From CAZKRU01 sp964555235 (lineage in GTDB: Bacteria; Verrucomicrobiota; Verrucomicrobiia; Methylacidiphilales; CAMAQI01): a DNA stretch of 59,736 nucleotides. Under the pieces are notes generated by a model that worked only from the letters and a program-made list of their open reading frames with translations, did not search any database and was not told the DNA's origin. Within the stretch, counting starts at the first letter, position 1, and each line of letters opens with the position of its first letter. The DNA lies in the NCBI GenBank assembly GCA_964555235.1, contig CAZKRU010000015.1:1-59736 (forward strand), given 5' to 3'. The translations under genes were made by a program, and so were the position numbers. This document shows, piece after piece, positions 45,126 through 54,522 of the stretch.

Positions 45126-46457
45126 TCATTTGTAAAGTTGAAGTTCTTTATTTTGGTACCACAAAGAGGAATTTGGACTTCCGATCAGCGAGAAGCAGAC
45201 TTCCTCAAGGGAGGGAATCAGAAATAACTCTATAAGCGTGCGAATCGTTACATCCAGCGATGCATACGTGAGATGAAATTCCGTTTCTTTGTTGTGAACT
45301 ATCGCGTTGCGTATCGCATAAACCAGCTTAGCAAAACAGCTCGCAGAAGCTTGGTCCCGAAATTCTGCAAAGGTGAAACGCGCATCTAAAGTGCTGAGCG
45401 CTGCATCAATGCTTGTCTGTGACAGGCCAGGAACTAACGCTTTCCACCGATTGATAATGTGTTCCTGGAAAGACACGCCTGGTGATGCCGGTAATTGGAA
45501 CACCGCGATGAAAAGTCGCTTCAATGCCTCTGCTTCATTTGTCTTGGTCTTGTCGTAGAGCGTCTGGAAATCGCGAATCGAAAACATTTTTCCGTTGCGT
45601 TGCCGCTCTAGCCCAACAATTGGCAGCTTGAACATAAAATTCTCAACGACGTGATAAATGGTGAGATACTTTAAAAGCACTTCGTCACGACTGTTGTATT
45701 CACTGAGGACGTCGAGCACTTCGCTCCATTGCTGGTAAACATGGCCTGCACGTATCGCGTCGGGATCAAGAACTTGAGGTGCAGTGGCATAACGACGAGT
45801 AGCGTGGACCGGCTTGCCGCTGATGAGAACAACCAGCCTCACGAAAGCCTCTATTGCCGCGATCTCGATTGGCTGAACGCCGCGTTTTATCAGAACTGCA
45901 TGTCCTGCTGGAAAGGTCGATAGAGCATGTAGTGCGGCCAACAACTGGAAAGCAAACGCAGGCGAGAGGTTTGCTGCTGCAATCTCGGCTTCAAGATCGA
46001 CAAGGGCACCACAGTTGAAAACTGCTGTTGAGTCCTGAGGCGACTGCGCGTTCTCACGGGTAAACCAGCAAAGCGGTAGAGGTTGTGGCAATTCGCGAAT
46101 CTCAAAAGCATTTGCATTAATGTCCGCAGCATCCAGCGGAGGTGCTGCCTGAGCTAGCTTGTCAGCTAGTAGAACAAAAAGGCGGAACTTCGAGAGATTT
46201 GCGTCCGGAAAATTTCCGAACTGCTTTTCAAAAGCATCCAGACACTGACGGAGTTGGTGCCACTTGGCAAAGTGAGCACGCGCCGCCTTTGCTGCGGCTA
46301 GGTCTGCACCTAGTCCGCGAATTTGCTCGGTCAAGGAAGTGAACGCAGCGAGAGGCGCATCTCTCAGTGCTAGAGAATAGTTTTCCGCGTTGTTAGAATC
46401 TGCAAGGCACTGCACCTGAGCGATCGGCCAATCATAGAGGATTTCGTATTTCTTCAT
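45126..46457 (-). CDS. HEPN-motif protein embedded in the type I RM operon
   Basis: The 443-residue, alpha-helical protein near its end has AIRNAIVHNKETEF, where Arg-x4-His (RNAIVH, near residue 383) is the HEPN ribonuclease motif. Before it come an all-helical region (Ala/Leu-rich) and segments such as KYLTIYHVVENFMFK typical of large HEPN proteins. HEPN proteins often act as RNases in toxin and abortive-infection systems; catalysis here is inferred. Its ATG overlaps the stop of the DUF262-like gene (ATGA), so the two form a coupled pair. Confidence 0.66.
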   Translation of the reverse strand: MKKYEILYDWPIAQVQCLADSNNAENYSLALRDAPLAAFTSLTEQIRGLGADLAAAKAARAHFAKWHQLRQCLDAFEKQFGNFPDANLSKFRLFVLLADKLAQAAPPLDAADINANAFEIRELPQPLPLCWFTRENAQSPQDSTAVFNCGALVDLEAEIAAANLSPAFAFQLLAALHALSTFPAGHAVLIKRGVQPIEIAAIEAFVRLVVLISGKPVHATRRYATAPQVLDPDAIRAGHVYQQWSEVLDVLSEYNSRDEVLLKYLTIYHVVENFMFKLPIVGLERQRNGKMFSIRDFQTLYDKTKTNEAEALKRLFIAVFQLPASPGVSFQEHIINRWKALVPGLSQTSIDAALSTLDARFTFAEFRDQASASCFAKLVYAIRNAIVHNKETEFHLTYASLDVTIRTLIELFLIPSLEEVCFSLIGSPNSSLWYQNKELQLYK

Positions 46458-47695
46458 TTGCCCTCCGTTCTGAAATGCTTGTGCCAGTCGACCTTGTCGG
46501 GCTGTTGAGACGTTAAGACCTCTTTGACTGCGGAAAACACAGCGACGCGATTAACATTGCCAATGTTAACTTTACTGAGGTCGAGGTTGTTTCTGACTTC
46601 TTCAAACTGATCCAGATTGAGAACTTTAGGGTGAGTTTTTGTAATCTCGACGAACTGGCGCATTACAGCGGTGTGAGAATTCGCGGCATTTTTAGCTACC
46701 TCCCCAAGCCCGCCGAATAGCCCTGCCAATGAAACTTCGCGTCCCATCCACAGGACTCCGTTTTCGCCATACTGCTCAGCGAGTTGCTTGTCTAGTCGCA
46801 CCAGGAAAGCGACGACCTCTTTCAAAAACTTCGGGGCAGTAAATTCCGCATATTGCTCAATGCTGGTATCACTGCTCTGTATGCCTTGGATGAGGTCTGT
46901 CGAAGGTGCTACCGGTTTCGCCTCATAAAACGATAGTAGTGAAGCGATGATATGTGCAAAATGGAAACTCCCAGGTCGTCGTCCTTTACTGAACTGGGTT
47001 GCGCTGGTTTCCTTCTCTCGAACGAGCGTGAACCCCTGTCCTTCACCTTCACGCAGCACCGGCAATAGATTAAGAAATAGAAGTTCCAACTGATGCCGCG
47101 TTTTGACCGGCTTGTGCCCAGCATTTAAAGTTAACATCTTGCGGACTTCTTCATCGGGCGAGAGTCCCGTCCAAATTTCAAACCACTGTCCGTTGTCTTC
47201 GAATGTTTGAAGCAGCCCTGCCTTACCTTTGTCCTTATAAACGCTGACGACAGAGCGAAGGACGTCGGTATTGGAGTCAAGCTTGCGCAGGTCATTTGAA
47301 AAACTCCGTGAGAATTTGAATTTGTTCCATGCCAAATAGTCTTCCTTGGGATCGAGCTTATCGCAGCAGAAGTCTATTGTTTTTCGGATTGATTGCAGGC
47401 GGAACGTTCGCTGGAGCCCATCTAGAATCTTGAATGTTTTGACCTCAAGTTCGTTGTGCTTATTGCTAAACTGCTTATTGTCAACCATCAACACTATCGG
47501 AGGAATGTGGCGGCGCCCGAGAACAGTATCTACGAGGTGGTCTAGGTATACGTTTGTAACAATTTCTCTCTGGATGTCGTAGTCCTGGTAAGTATCGGGC
47601 AAGCCCTTGATGTAATCTTCCAGGCTGACCTTGCAGAGGTAGCAACTACTGCCTCCGTCATCTCTTTTGTCAAGTATGGTCGCTTTCATAATCAT
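46454..47695 (-). CDS. DUF262/ParB-like 'DGxQR' protein
   Basis: The 413-residue protein starts with the layout of the DUF262/ParB-Srx-like superfamily: DYDIQREIVTNVYLDHLVDTVL, then IPPIVLMV, then Asp92-Gly-Leu-Gln-Arg96 in KILDGLQRTFRLQ (family D-G-Q-Q-R). Related domains occur in DndB, GmrSD and other phage-defence proteins, and RloF-type DUF262 genes are known inside type I hsd loci. The C-terminal half is helical. It begins 20 bases after hsdS, and overlaps the HEPN gene by four bases. A sensor/NTPase-like role gating the HEPN partner is a guess. Confidence 0.68.
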   Translation of the reverse strand: MIMKATILDKRDDGGSSCYLCKVSLEDYIKGLPDTYQDYDIQREIVTNVYLDHLVDTVLGRRHIPPIVLMVDNKQFSNKHNELEVKTFKILDGLQRTFRLQSIRKTIDFCCDKLDPKEDYLAWNKFKFSRSFSNDLRKLDSNTDVLRSVVSVYKDKGKAGLLQTFEDNGQWFEIWTGLSPDEEVRKMLTLNAGHKPVKTRHQLELLFLNLLPVLREGEGQGFTLVREKETSATQFSKGRRPGSFHFAHIIASLLSFYEAKPVAPSTDLIQGIQSSDTSIEQYAEFTAPKFLKEVVAFLVRLDKQLAEQYGENGVLWMGREVSLAGLFGGLGEVAKNAANSHTAVMRQFVEITKTHPKVLNLDQFEEVRNNLDLSKVNIGNVNRVAVFSAVKEVLTSQQPDKVDWHKHFRTEGK

Positions 47696-47714
47696 TGTTT
47701 TTAGTGTAACCTCT

Positions 47715-49148
47715 CTACAGCTTTTCAGTAAAAGCCTTTTGTAAAATCGATCGTCTCAGCCGCCCTGCTCGTTGGAGGTTGGCGGTCACCACCGCCTCCA
47801 ACTCCTCCACCACGCTCAATCGTCGCTCCACTTCCGCTACGATCCGCGTCTGCTCGGCGAGGGGTGGGAGCGGAAGCACAATAGATTTTATTTCCCCGAG
47901 ATTCAGCCGTGGACGACCGACGCCGTGAACCATTCCCTTTGTTCTTTTGCGAACCGGGTCAGAATTAAGGGCGACGTTCATGTATTTCGACATAATGGAT
48001 CTGTGTGGCTTGAAGCGAATGCAGTCGGCTTTGACAATAGCTGGGCCAAGTGTCTCTGGAATAATGCACGAGCGCGGCGGGTTTTCTCCGAACCCAGCAA
48101 TCACGACATCATTGGCGAAGACTCGGTGCTTCTGAAGACGTTCAAAATGTGTTTTGGAAATATGCGCCTCTTCATCGACGTAAACGCCGTCTCCAATATT
48201 CTGAAGACGGATGACGCGAGGGCCGCTGTCCATGTAGTGCTCTGTCTTAAGATTCGAACCAAAAGGACCGTCGGTAATTGAATTCGGTTCAGGTGCGGCA
48301 AGTTGCTCAACCGTCGCCCACACCCACCCTGCGGGTAGTTCCGGAAGCTTCATGGCAGATGCGGCCGCAGGTTCTTTGTATTTCCCACGGCCAGTCCAGT
48401 TCTTACGGCGTTCTTCGAGGATGCGAGCGAGCAGGGCTTCGCCGGTTTCGTAGGGGCGGCGCGACCGGCGGTCACGCCCTACCAATTCGGCTTCGGTGGG
48501 GACGAGGCGCCCTTCGCAGGCGGCTTTGAGGACGGCGGCGCGGTAGCGTTTGAGGTTGGCCTGCACTCGTTTGAGTGCCGCAACTCCGGCATCGAGTCGG
48601 GTGAATTGTTTTTCGATTTCGGCGACGATTCGGCGTTGTTCGGGGAGAGGTGGCAACGGAAATTTCAAATCTCTTAATTGCTCTAAGCGAATGCCTTTAA
48701 CCGTGGTTCCGGAACCGATGGATTCTAGATAAGAAGCAATGGATAGAAACCAATATTCGAGAAATGCTTTCTCAATGTTTTCAGGAACAATGAGAGCCTT
48801 GAGGTCTTGGTTGATGGCCGCCTCATACGGCACGCGAATAACTTTTCCTAACCCGATACGTGTAGCGATAATAACGGTATCCGCTGGAATAATATTGGTA
48901 GAACTTTCCCCGACTGCGCTTCGGCTAATGTGGTCGATCGCATCAGCCGGACGAGTCGTACGCATATCTTTAACTGTCAGCCAAGGAATATCTCCGTCCC
49001 AGAAACTTGGATTGTCCCGAGATGGCGTGCCGCCTCCGATAATTCGAGTCACGACTTCGCCCAGTGGCTTAATGGACCAACCCTTAGGCATAGCCTTTAA
49101 GACATCCGCACGTGGACTGTTTTGATTGGTGCGAAGTTGAGTGCTCAT
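47715..49148 (-). CDS. hsdS: Type I restriction specificity subunit HsdS
   Basis: The 477-residue protein has two target-recognition domains. The first TRD (about 20-145) starts GWSIKPLGEVVTRIIGGGTPSRDNPSFW and ends in the conserved LPPLPEQRRIVAEIEKQF helix. The second TRD (about 275-420) ends LPPLAEQTRIVAEVERRL. These two separating helices set the spacing of the bipartite recognition sequence. It overlaps the preceding DUF1016 gene by 4 bases. Target sequence cannot be predicted. Confidence 0.94.
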   Translation of the reverse strand: MSTQLRTNQNSPRADVLKAMPKGWSIKPLGEVVTRIIGGGTPSRDNPSFWDGDIPWLTVKDMRTTRPADAIDHISRSAVGESSTNIIPADTVIIATRIGLGKVIRVPYEAAINQDLKALIVPENIEKAFLEYWFLSIASYLESIGSGTTVKGIRLEQLRDLKFPLPPLPEQRRIVAEIEKQFTRLDAGVAALKRVQANLKRYRAAVLKAACEGRLVPTEAELVGRDRRSRRPYETGEALLARILEERRKNWTGRGKYKEPAAASAMKLPELPAGWVWATVEQLAAPEPNSITDGPFGSNLKTEHYMDSGPRVIRLQNIGDGVYVDEEAHISKTHFERLQKHRVFANDVVIAGFGENPPRSCIIPETLGPAIVKADCIRFKPHRSIMSKYMNVALNSDPVRKRTKGMVHGVGRPRLNLGEIKSIVLPLPPLAEQTRIVAEVERRLSVVEELEAVVTANLQRAGRLRRSILQKAFTEKL

Positions 49149-49714
49149 ACCGAGAACACCTCGTTGAGTTCATTATTTAGAATTCCACAACGGCGGCGCG
49201 GAAATTTCCGGAAGCGAAAGAGAGAAAAGCCGGAAGACTTCATTTGTCCCTGGATTTGAAGCGCAAGAACGTCCCTACTCCAGCCTTGCTCAAAAGCTTG
49301 CTGAGCATACCAGAGGCGTGTGGGAAGGTCTTTGACCTTCTGGATGAGAATAACATTATGAGCCCAGGGTAATTGGGCAACGGCCCGTTGCCAAATTGAA
49401 CCCCAATCCGGATATTCTTCAAAAAACCGCATCATCAGACGAAGGTTTCTCGCTGAAAAACCCTTCTCCTCAGGCAGTTCGTTGTGTAAGTCTTTCGCCA
49501 GTCGCGGTAAAACAGCAGTTCCCCATCCTTCCTTTTTTTGACGATCGGCCAACACTGCACCAATTTCCCAATAGAGCATCAGAAGGCTGGTATTTCCCGC
49601 CATCGCGGTACGGACTTGAGCCGTGTGAATGCGGTTTTTGATCTCCCCCAAAAGAGTGGCGTAATCCGTCAATGCGGCCATAGTATCGGAAGATTTACGC
49701 GGCGAGGGTTTCAT
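49145..49714 (-). CDS. Truncated DUF1016 (YhcG-type) protein
   Basis: The 189-residue protein is the N-terminal DUF1016 domain only: YWEIGAVLADRQKKEGWG, LPEEKGFSARNLRLMMRFFEEYP and LPWAHNVILIQKV. Full YhcG-type proteins are about 350 residues, with a C-terminal PD-(D/E)xK nuclease. Here that domain is missing and the end is replaced by an unrelated basic tail that reaches the hsdS start (ATGA). A strong GGAGG six bases before the ATG at 49714, inside the hsdR 3' end, suggests it is still translated. It could act as a DNA-binding cofactor, or be a decaying fragment. Confidence 0.85.
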   Translation of the reverse strand: MKPSPRKSSDTMAALTDYATLLGEIKNRIHTAQVRTAMAGNTSLLMLYWEIGAVLADRQKKEGWGTAVLPRLAKDLHNELPEEKGFSARNLRLMMRFFEEYPDWGSIWQRAVAQLPWAHNVILIQKVKDLPTRLWYAQQAFEQGWSRDVLALQIQGQMKSSGFSLFRFRKFPRRRCGILNNELNEVFSV

Positions 49715-52496
49715 TTAATTCCTCCAAAAGTATGGGGAGTTGTTCCCCAAAAAGCTGATGCGCCTTTCCTAAACCACCGCGCTGATTGAACGGGGAGAGA
49801 TCCAAATCTTCCGGCTCGATGCTGATTGCTGTGGCAATGTGTTCGCGAATCAAATGGAGCCAGGCGAGTTGTTCCACACTGAATTTGACTCCTGCTTTGG
49901 CCTTGTCCATGAGCCATTGGTTAAATCGCTCCGTCACGGAGTCAGCGAAGGGAGTGAGCACCGGTTGTTGCTCCAACGCGAAGCGGACAAGCGCCACGAG
50001 GTCGGCAAAGCGTCCGGCCTGCGAGCGGCCTTTGACCTTGCCGGGCGTGGTAACCGCGAAGGCATCCCAGAGGCGGTCTTCCGTCCATGCGGCATGATTG
50101 TCGCACAGTTTCTTTTCCAGTTCCTTGAGCATCGGTTCGGTAAGGCGCTGCTTGAAGGGGCGGCTGTAAAGGATTTGCAGTGCGGTAATTTCTGCCTGGT
50201 GCTGTTCAATGTAGTCGCGGAAGGATCGGAGGAGACTGGCGGCTTTCTCTTTCGCCGCAGCATCAAAGCCTTGGCTCAGGACCATGTCCATCGTGACACT
50301 ATCAATGGTCTGCTCGGCATCCTGCTTCGCTTTAGCGAGGGCATCGCGCAACGCGGGCAGATCGAACGGGGCGCAGGCGGCATCCGCCAATGTTTTCTTT
50401 GCGGTTTCAAATAGTTCTGGCGCAACTTCATTAGGTGATGCCCCCGGCTTCCCGGTCGCCTTTTCTGCAATGGTGTCGGGATCGATGGCGCGGAGCAATG
50501 CGCCGGAAAGTTCGAATAACGATTTCCCCCCAGAAAGTTCGGACAACTTTTTGGCTTCATCGCGGGAAATTTCGCGATCGAGCCGGGCAAGTCGTCCGGC
50601 AAGCGTGGTGAGAGTCTCTTCGTCGCGTTTTCCAAGAGCCACGCCCAGGAGTAGACTGTCGAATTTGACGGTGCGCTGTCGTTCGAGGGGACGAGAGTCA
50701 GTCTTATCGCTTTCACAGACACCGACCGCATCAACAATGACGAAATGAGTTTTAGCGCGAGCGTCTGCACCGCTCACGGCCTGTAAATCGGTAGAAGTGA
50801 GGACGCGTGTGCCACGACCTTTCATCTGTTCGAAGTAGGTACGACTGCGGGTGTCGCGGAGGAAGAGAAGACATTCGAGTGGTTTGATGTCGGTGCCGGT
50901 GGCGATCATATCCACAGTGACTGCGATGCGGAGCTGGGGCGAAGTGCGGAATTCTTGAATGAGCGTCTCGGACTTTTCGTAGCGTCTGGTCTCGGGGTTG
51001 TAGGTCTTGTAGGTGATCTTCTTGGCAAAGTCGTTCCCCTTGCCAAAGACTTCGCGGACGAGATGGACCGTATCTTCGGCATGGGAGTCGTCTTTGCAGA
51101 AGATAAGGGTCTTGGGGACGAGGGTGCGACCGGGAAAAAGTTCGGTGAAGAGGGCCTTTTTGAACGCTTGGAGGACGGTGCGGATCTGGGACTTTACCAC
51201 GACCGAGCGATCAAGGTCTTTGGCAGCGTAGGCAAGGTCTTCGTCGAGCTGTTCCCAGCGAACACTTCGGGTTTCCTTATTGCGCCGATCGACGTAGAAA
51301 CCCTTTTCCACCGTGGCTCCCTGTTCGGTGACTTGGGTTTTAATGCGATAAACTTCGTAACCGACATTGACGCCATCGGCAACCGCGCGTTCGTGGTTGT
51401 ATTCCATCACGAGATTCTGGTTGAAAAACCCGATAGTCTGTTTCGACGGTGTGGCAGTGAGGCCGACCAGGAAGGCGTCGAAGTATTCGAGCACCTGCCG
51501 CCAAAGGCCATAGATGGAGCGATGACATTCGTCGATGACAATGAAGTCGAAGGCTTCGATGGGGATGCGTTCGGTGTAAGCAACATCCTTCGGTCGATCG
51601 TCCGCAGTGGCGATCTCATAACCGGATTTTTCATCAAAGTCTTCGTCGAGTTCCTCGCCACGCAGGATCGAATAAAGGCGTTGGATCGTACAAATGGTGA
51701 CGCGAGCAACGGAATCGAGATTGTTGGAAGTGAGATGTTGGACGTTGTAGACTTCGGTAAACTTGCGGCCGGTGTCAGGTGCGACGAATTGCTGGAATTC
51801 GGCCGTGGCTTGGCGTCCGAGATTGGCGCGGTCCACGAGAAAGAGGACGCGCTTCGCTCCCCCGTACTTGATGAGCCGGTAGGTGAAGCTGCAGGCAGTG
51901 TAAGTCTTCCCCGCACCCGTGGCCATCTGAAGCAACGCGCGAGGATGAGCAAAGGCGAAAGATTTTTCGAGATTTGTGATCCCTTCCACCTGACAGGCAC
52001 GAAGATTCTGGGTCGGGAGAGGACTGGTCATGGGCATTGCCGCGAGACGGGTCCGGAAACTTGTCGACTCGGTGAGCCATGCGACGAGTGTCTCGGGGCG
52101 GTGAAATGAAAAGACAGGACGAGAACGAGGGTTGGGATCTCGCTCGTCTCGGAAAAAAGTTTCAACACCAGTGGATTCGTAAGCGAAAGGGAGTTGATTC
52201 AGACCCGAGGGGAGCAACGCAGCCAGGTGTGTGGGAAGGTTTTCTCCGTAATGAGCGGATTGCTCAGCGACTGCGGAAAGCGTGGTTCCTTCCTTCTTTG
52301 CTTCAATCACTCCCACCGGCTTGCGATTCACGAGCAGAAGGTAATCGCAGCGACCCGAAGAAAGCGGAACCTCTCGAAGGACGATACCAGGAGCTGCAGA
52401 AAGGTTGAGTTCTTTATAATTTTGAATCACCCACCCCGAGGCTAAAAGAAGTTCGTCAATCTTTTGACGGGCTTTTTGCTCGGGTGCTTCAGACAT
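49695..52496 (-). CDS. hsdR: Type I restriction endonuclease subunit HsdR
   Basis: The 933-residue ATP-dependent translocase/nuclease has an N-terminal PD-(D/E)xK nuclease (Asp51 in GRCDYLLLV, Glu65-Ala-Lys67 in VIEAKKEG) and two helicase domains. The first has Walker A QMATGAGKT and DECHRSIYG; the second has TVDMIATGTDIKPLECLLF and MKGRGTRVL. A C-terminal helical region contacts HsdM. It is the first gene of the operon; GGAGAA precedes the ATG. It would cut unmodified incoming DNA after translocation. Confidence 0.95.
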   Translation of the reverse strand: MSEAPEQKARQKIDELLLASGWVIQNYKELNLSAAPGIVLREVPLSSGRCDYLLLVNRKPVGVIEAKKEGTTLSAVAEQSAHYGENLPTHLAALLPSGLNQLPFAYESTGVETFFRDERDPNPRSRPVFSFHRPETLVAWLTESTSFRTRLAAMPMTSPLPTQNLRACQVEGITNLEKSFAFAHPRALLQMATGAGKTYTACSFTYRLIKYGGAKRVLFLVDRANLGRQATAEFQQFVAPDTGRKFTEVYNVQHLTSNNLDSVARVTICTIQRLYSILRGEELDEDFDEKSGYEIATADDRPKDVAYTERIPIEAFDFIVIDECHRSIYGLWRQVLEYFDAFLVGLTATPSKQTIGFFNQNLVMEYNHERAVADGVNVGYEVYRIKTQVTEQGATVEKGFYVDRRNKETRSVRWEQLDEDLAYAAKDLDRSVVVKSQIRTVLQAFKKALFTELFPGRTLVPKTLIFCKDDSHAEDTVHLVREVFGKGNDFAKKITYKTYNPETRRYEKSETLIQEFRTSPQLRIAVTVDMIATGTDIKPLECLLFLRDTRSRTYFEQMKGRGTRVLTSTDLQAVSGADARAKTHFVIVDAVGVCESDKTDSRPLERQRTVKFDSLLLGVALGKRDEETLTTLAGRLARLDREISRDEAKKLSELSGGKSLFELSGALLRAIDPDTIAEKATGKPGASPNEVAPELFETAKKTLADAACAPFDLPALRDALAKAKQDAEQTIDSVTMDMVLSQGFDAAAKEKAASLLRSFRDYIEQHQAEITALQILYSRPFKQRLTEPMLKELEKKLCDNHAAWTEDRLWDAFAVTTPGKVKGRSQAGRFADLVALVRFALEQQPVLTPFADSVTERFNQWLMDKAKAGVKFSVEQLAWLHLIREHIATAISIEPEDLDLSPFNQRGGLGKAHQLFGEQLPILLEELNETLAA

Positions 52497-52593
52497 GACT
52501 CAGTTCTCCGGTAGAAGACTTTCGATTAGAATATTGAGCTTTCGGAGTATTTCCTCTCACGGGAAGCAAATTAACGGGCGATTTAACTCAGAC

Positions 52594-52862
<269 letters not shown>

Positions 52863-53362
52863 CCCCCCCCCCTTTAAACACCACGATAAAATTTGGAGTG
52901 TACACAATACAGTAACTTTTTTGAATTATCCCGAGAACAATTGCACTAGAAAATAAAAACAATCCGATTAAATAACTATATTTACCTTATAAACAAATAC
53001 TTGCGTTAGTTTTTACGCGTATTATTTGACACATTAAAAATGCGGGTTACGTTCGAATATCCATGAACATTCCACCACCTCCACAACCAATCTCTCAATG
53101 GCGAGAGCCGTAACATCTGGCCCCATTGCAACTAAGCGCAAAATAAGACTATGGTTTCCCTTCGGAAAAATTGAGTCAGAAAGGCGACTCTACGCCGATT
53201 GTTTTAAAAAACCACCGCTGCGCTAAGAATTGTTTTTTATCTTCTACTCCATAATGATTCTCCACCCGCCTCGAATCCGGACCGCATCCATTCGGCATCG
53301 TACTTCGCAGGAACACCACTTCCAGCAACCCGATCCGGTCCATTCTCAGAATTTTCACCACC
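52863..53362. other. AT-rich intergenic region with poly-C tract
   Basis: It begins with ten C residues (52863-52872), then AT-rich sequence with no good coding frame until the 66-residue gene. A 42-codon frame at 53098-53226 (MARAVTSGPIATKRK and on) is possible but has no ribosome site or recognisable fold. The C tract lies next to the assembly gap and could be error. Confidence 0.5.
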
Positions 53363-53563
53363 ATGAAAGATGGGAACACCGATCTTCTCAAGATTTTTGC
53401 GGGGGATCGTGATGTCCGAAAACATCTCAAAAGAATTCTTGGCCCTGAAAAATTGGCTCTTTTGATTGCAGAGCAGGTGAACCCACACATGCGGCTTCGC
53501 CAAAAAGACATCGCATTCCTCGCGGGCGTCACCGTCAAAACCATCAAAAATCAAAAGGAATAA
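53363..53563 (+). CDS. 66-residue helix-turn-helix-type protein, paralogue B
   Basis: Colinear with the protein at 41349-41549 (same length, MKD start, LALLIAEQVNPHMRLRQKD and AFLAGVTVKTIKNQKE at the end). The conserved tail again reads as a helix-turn-helix. Unlike paralogue A it has no small winged-helix gene directly upstream; only a Pro/Ser-rich open frame of no clear character precedes it. It marks the right side of the restriction island. Confidence 0.62.
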   Translation: MKDGNTDLLKIFAGDRDVRKHLKRILGPEKLALLIAEQVNPHMRLRQKDIAFLAGVTVKTIKNQKE

Positions 53564-53572
53564 ACAACAATC

Positions 53573-54283
53573 TCAAACGTCCTTTTCTTTCGGAATAAAA
53601 TGATCCAGATACATCTTAGCAATTCTCCGATGTGCCAGCGGAGCTACATATTTTACAAAAAATAAAAACCCACCACCCATAAAAGCCACAATCGCAATGT
53701 GAGGATAGTAAAACGGATCCACTGGTGGCATAAAAAATCGGAATATTTTTAAGCCAACTTCTTTGGAAGTTAAAATAACGTTTAGGAGGCCAATCAAAGA
53801 GAGAAAAAATGCATAGATCCCAAAAAACGTCATGCGCGATTGCTCAAGAAACATAGTTGACGCATCCAGACCCAAAAGAAGATTTTTGAAACTTATATTT
53901 TTTTTCTTAGAAATCTTCAGCATGTAACGAATTCTAGTCTCCCAAAACCATCCCACACCCACAATTTTTGATACCCTGCGAGTAATCTCTTGAACTAAAA
54001 AAAATCCTCCAAAAACTCCTATCGTAGCAAATAAAAAGACAAATGCTTGGAATATATCTCCTACAGAATTCCGAGCTCCAATCAACATTGCCATGATAGC
54101 AGAAAAAATAATCAGTCCAGAAAACTGAACTTTGTTAGCATTTTTATACACAAAGCGTACGAATCTGGACTTTGTACTGAGCTCCTTCAGGATCAAATTG
54201 TTTCTTTCAGCTTCCGCTAGTTTTCTACCTTCAGAAAAGATTTCATCAAATGTCACGGAGAGATCTGTCGTCATAGGTTTCAT
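53573..54283 (-). CDS. Four-helix membrane protein, unknown
   Basis: The 236-residue protein starts with a cytoplasmic charged part (1-50), then predicted membrane helices near 53-70 (GLIIFSAIMAMLIGA), 78-98 (AFVFLFATIGVFGGFFLV), 150-170 and 195-215, with a basic loop (RRVSKIVG, ISKKKNISFKN). It is convergent with the 66-residue gene and more AT-rich than the chromosome. GGAG precedes the ATG. No family recognised; possibly an element-encoded immunity or exclusion protein (guess). Confidence 0.68.
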   Translation of the reverse strand: MKPMTTDLSVTFDEIFSEGRKLAEAERNNLILKELSTKSRFVRFVYKNANKVQFSGLIIFSAIMAMLIGARNSVGDIFQAFVFLFATIGVFGGFFLVQEITRRVSKIVGVGWFWETRIRYMLKISKKKNISFKNLLLGLDASTMFLEQSRMTFFGIYAFFLSLIGLLNVILTSKEVGLKIFRFFMPPVDPFYYPHIAIVAFMGGGFLFFVKYVAPLAHRRIAKMYLDHFIPKEKDV

Positions 54284-54382
54284 CGAATTCTCCTTTTTTT
54301 TATTTTTAATACTTGAAAATCCTTCTTAAGGCTCGCCAAGTTTTTCATCAAATCGAATTCTGTCAAAAAATATTTTTATCAT

Positions 54383-54478
54383 AATTTACCGATAAATACG
54401 ATTTTCCCACTCTGAAATTTCCTCTTTTTACCGGTTTCTACCACTCCCCCATTTTTGATCAAAAACCGGGTGTATAGG
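54383..54478 (+). promoter_or_regulatory. Conserved regulatory region, copy 2
   Basis: This copy of the sequence at 41034-41129 contains AATTTACCGATAAATACG, CTCTGAAATTTCCTCTTTTT, ACCGGTTTCTACC, a palindrome TTTTTGATCAAAAA and GGGTGTATAGG. It ends 45 bases before the first gene of the secretion operon and probably holds its promoter and operator. Confidence 0.65.
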
Positions 54479-54522
54479 TCTTGCACGCAAATGAACGACC
54501 AATACAACCCTAGGAGCCTTCA

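Noticed and set aside
50955..52109. 384-codon plus-strand open frame
   Set aside because: It is antisense to hsdR, whose helicase motifs are clear; composition is a mirror of that gene.
53176..53554. Minus-strand frames opposite the 66-residue gene
   Set aside because: The plus-strand protein has a clear paralogue, so these are shadows.
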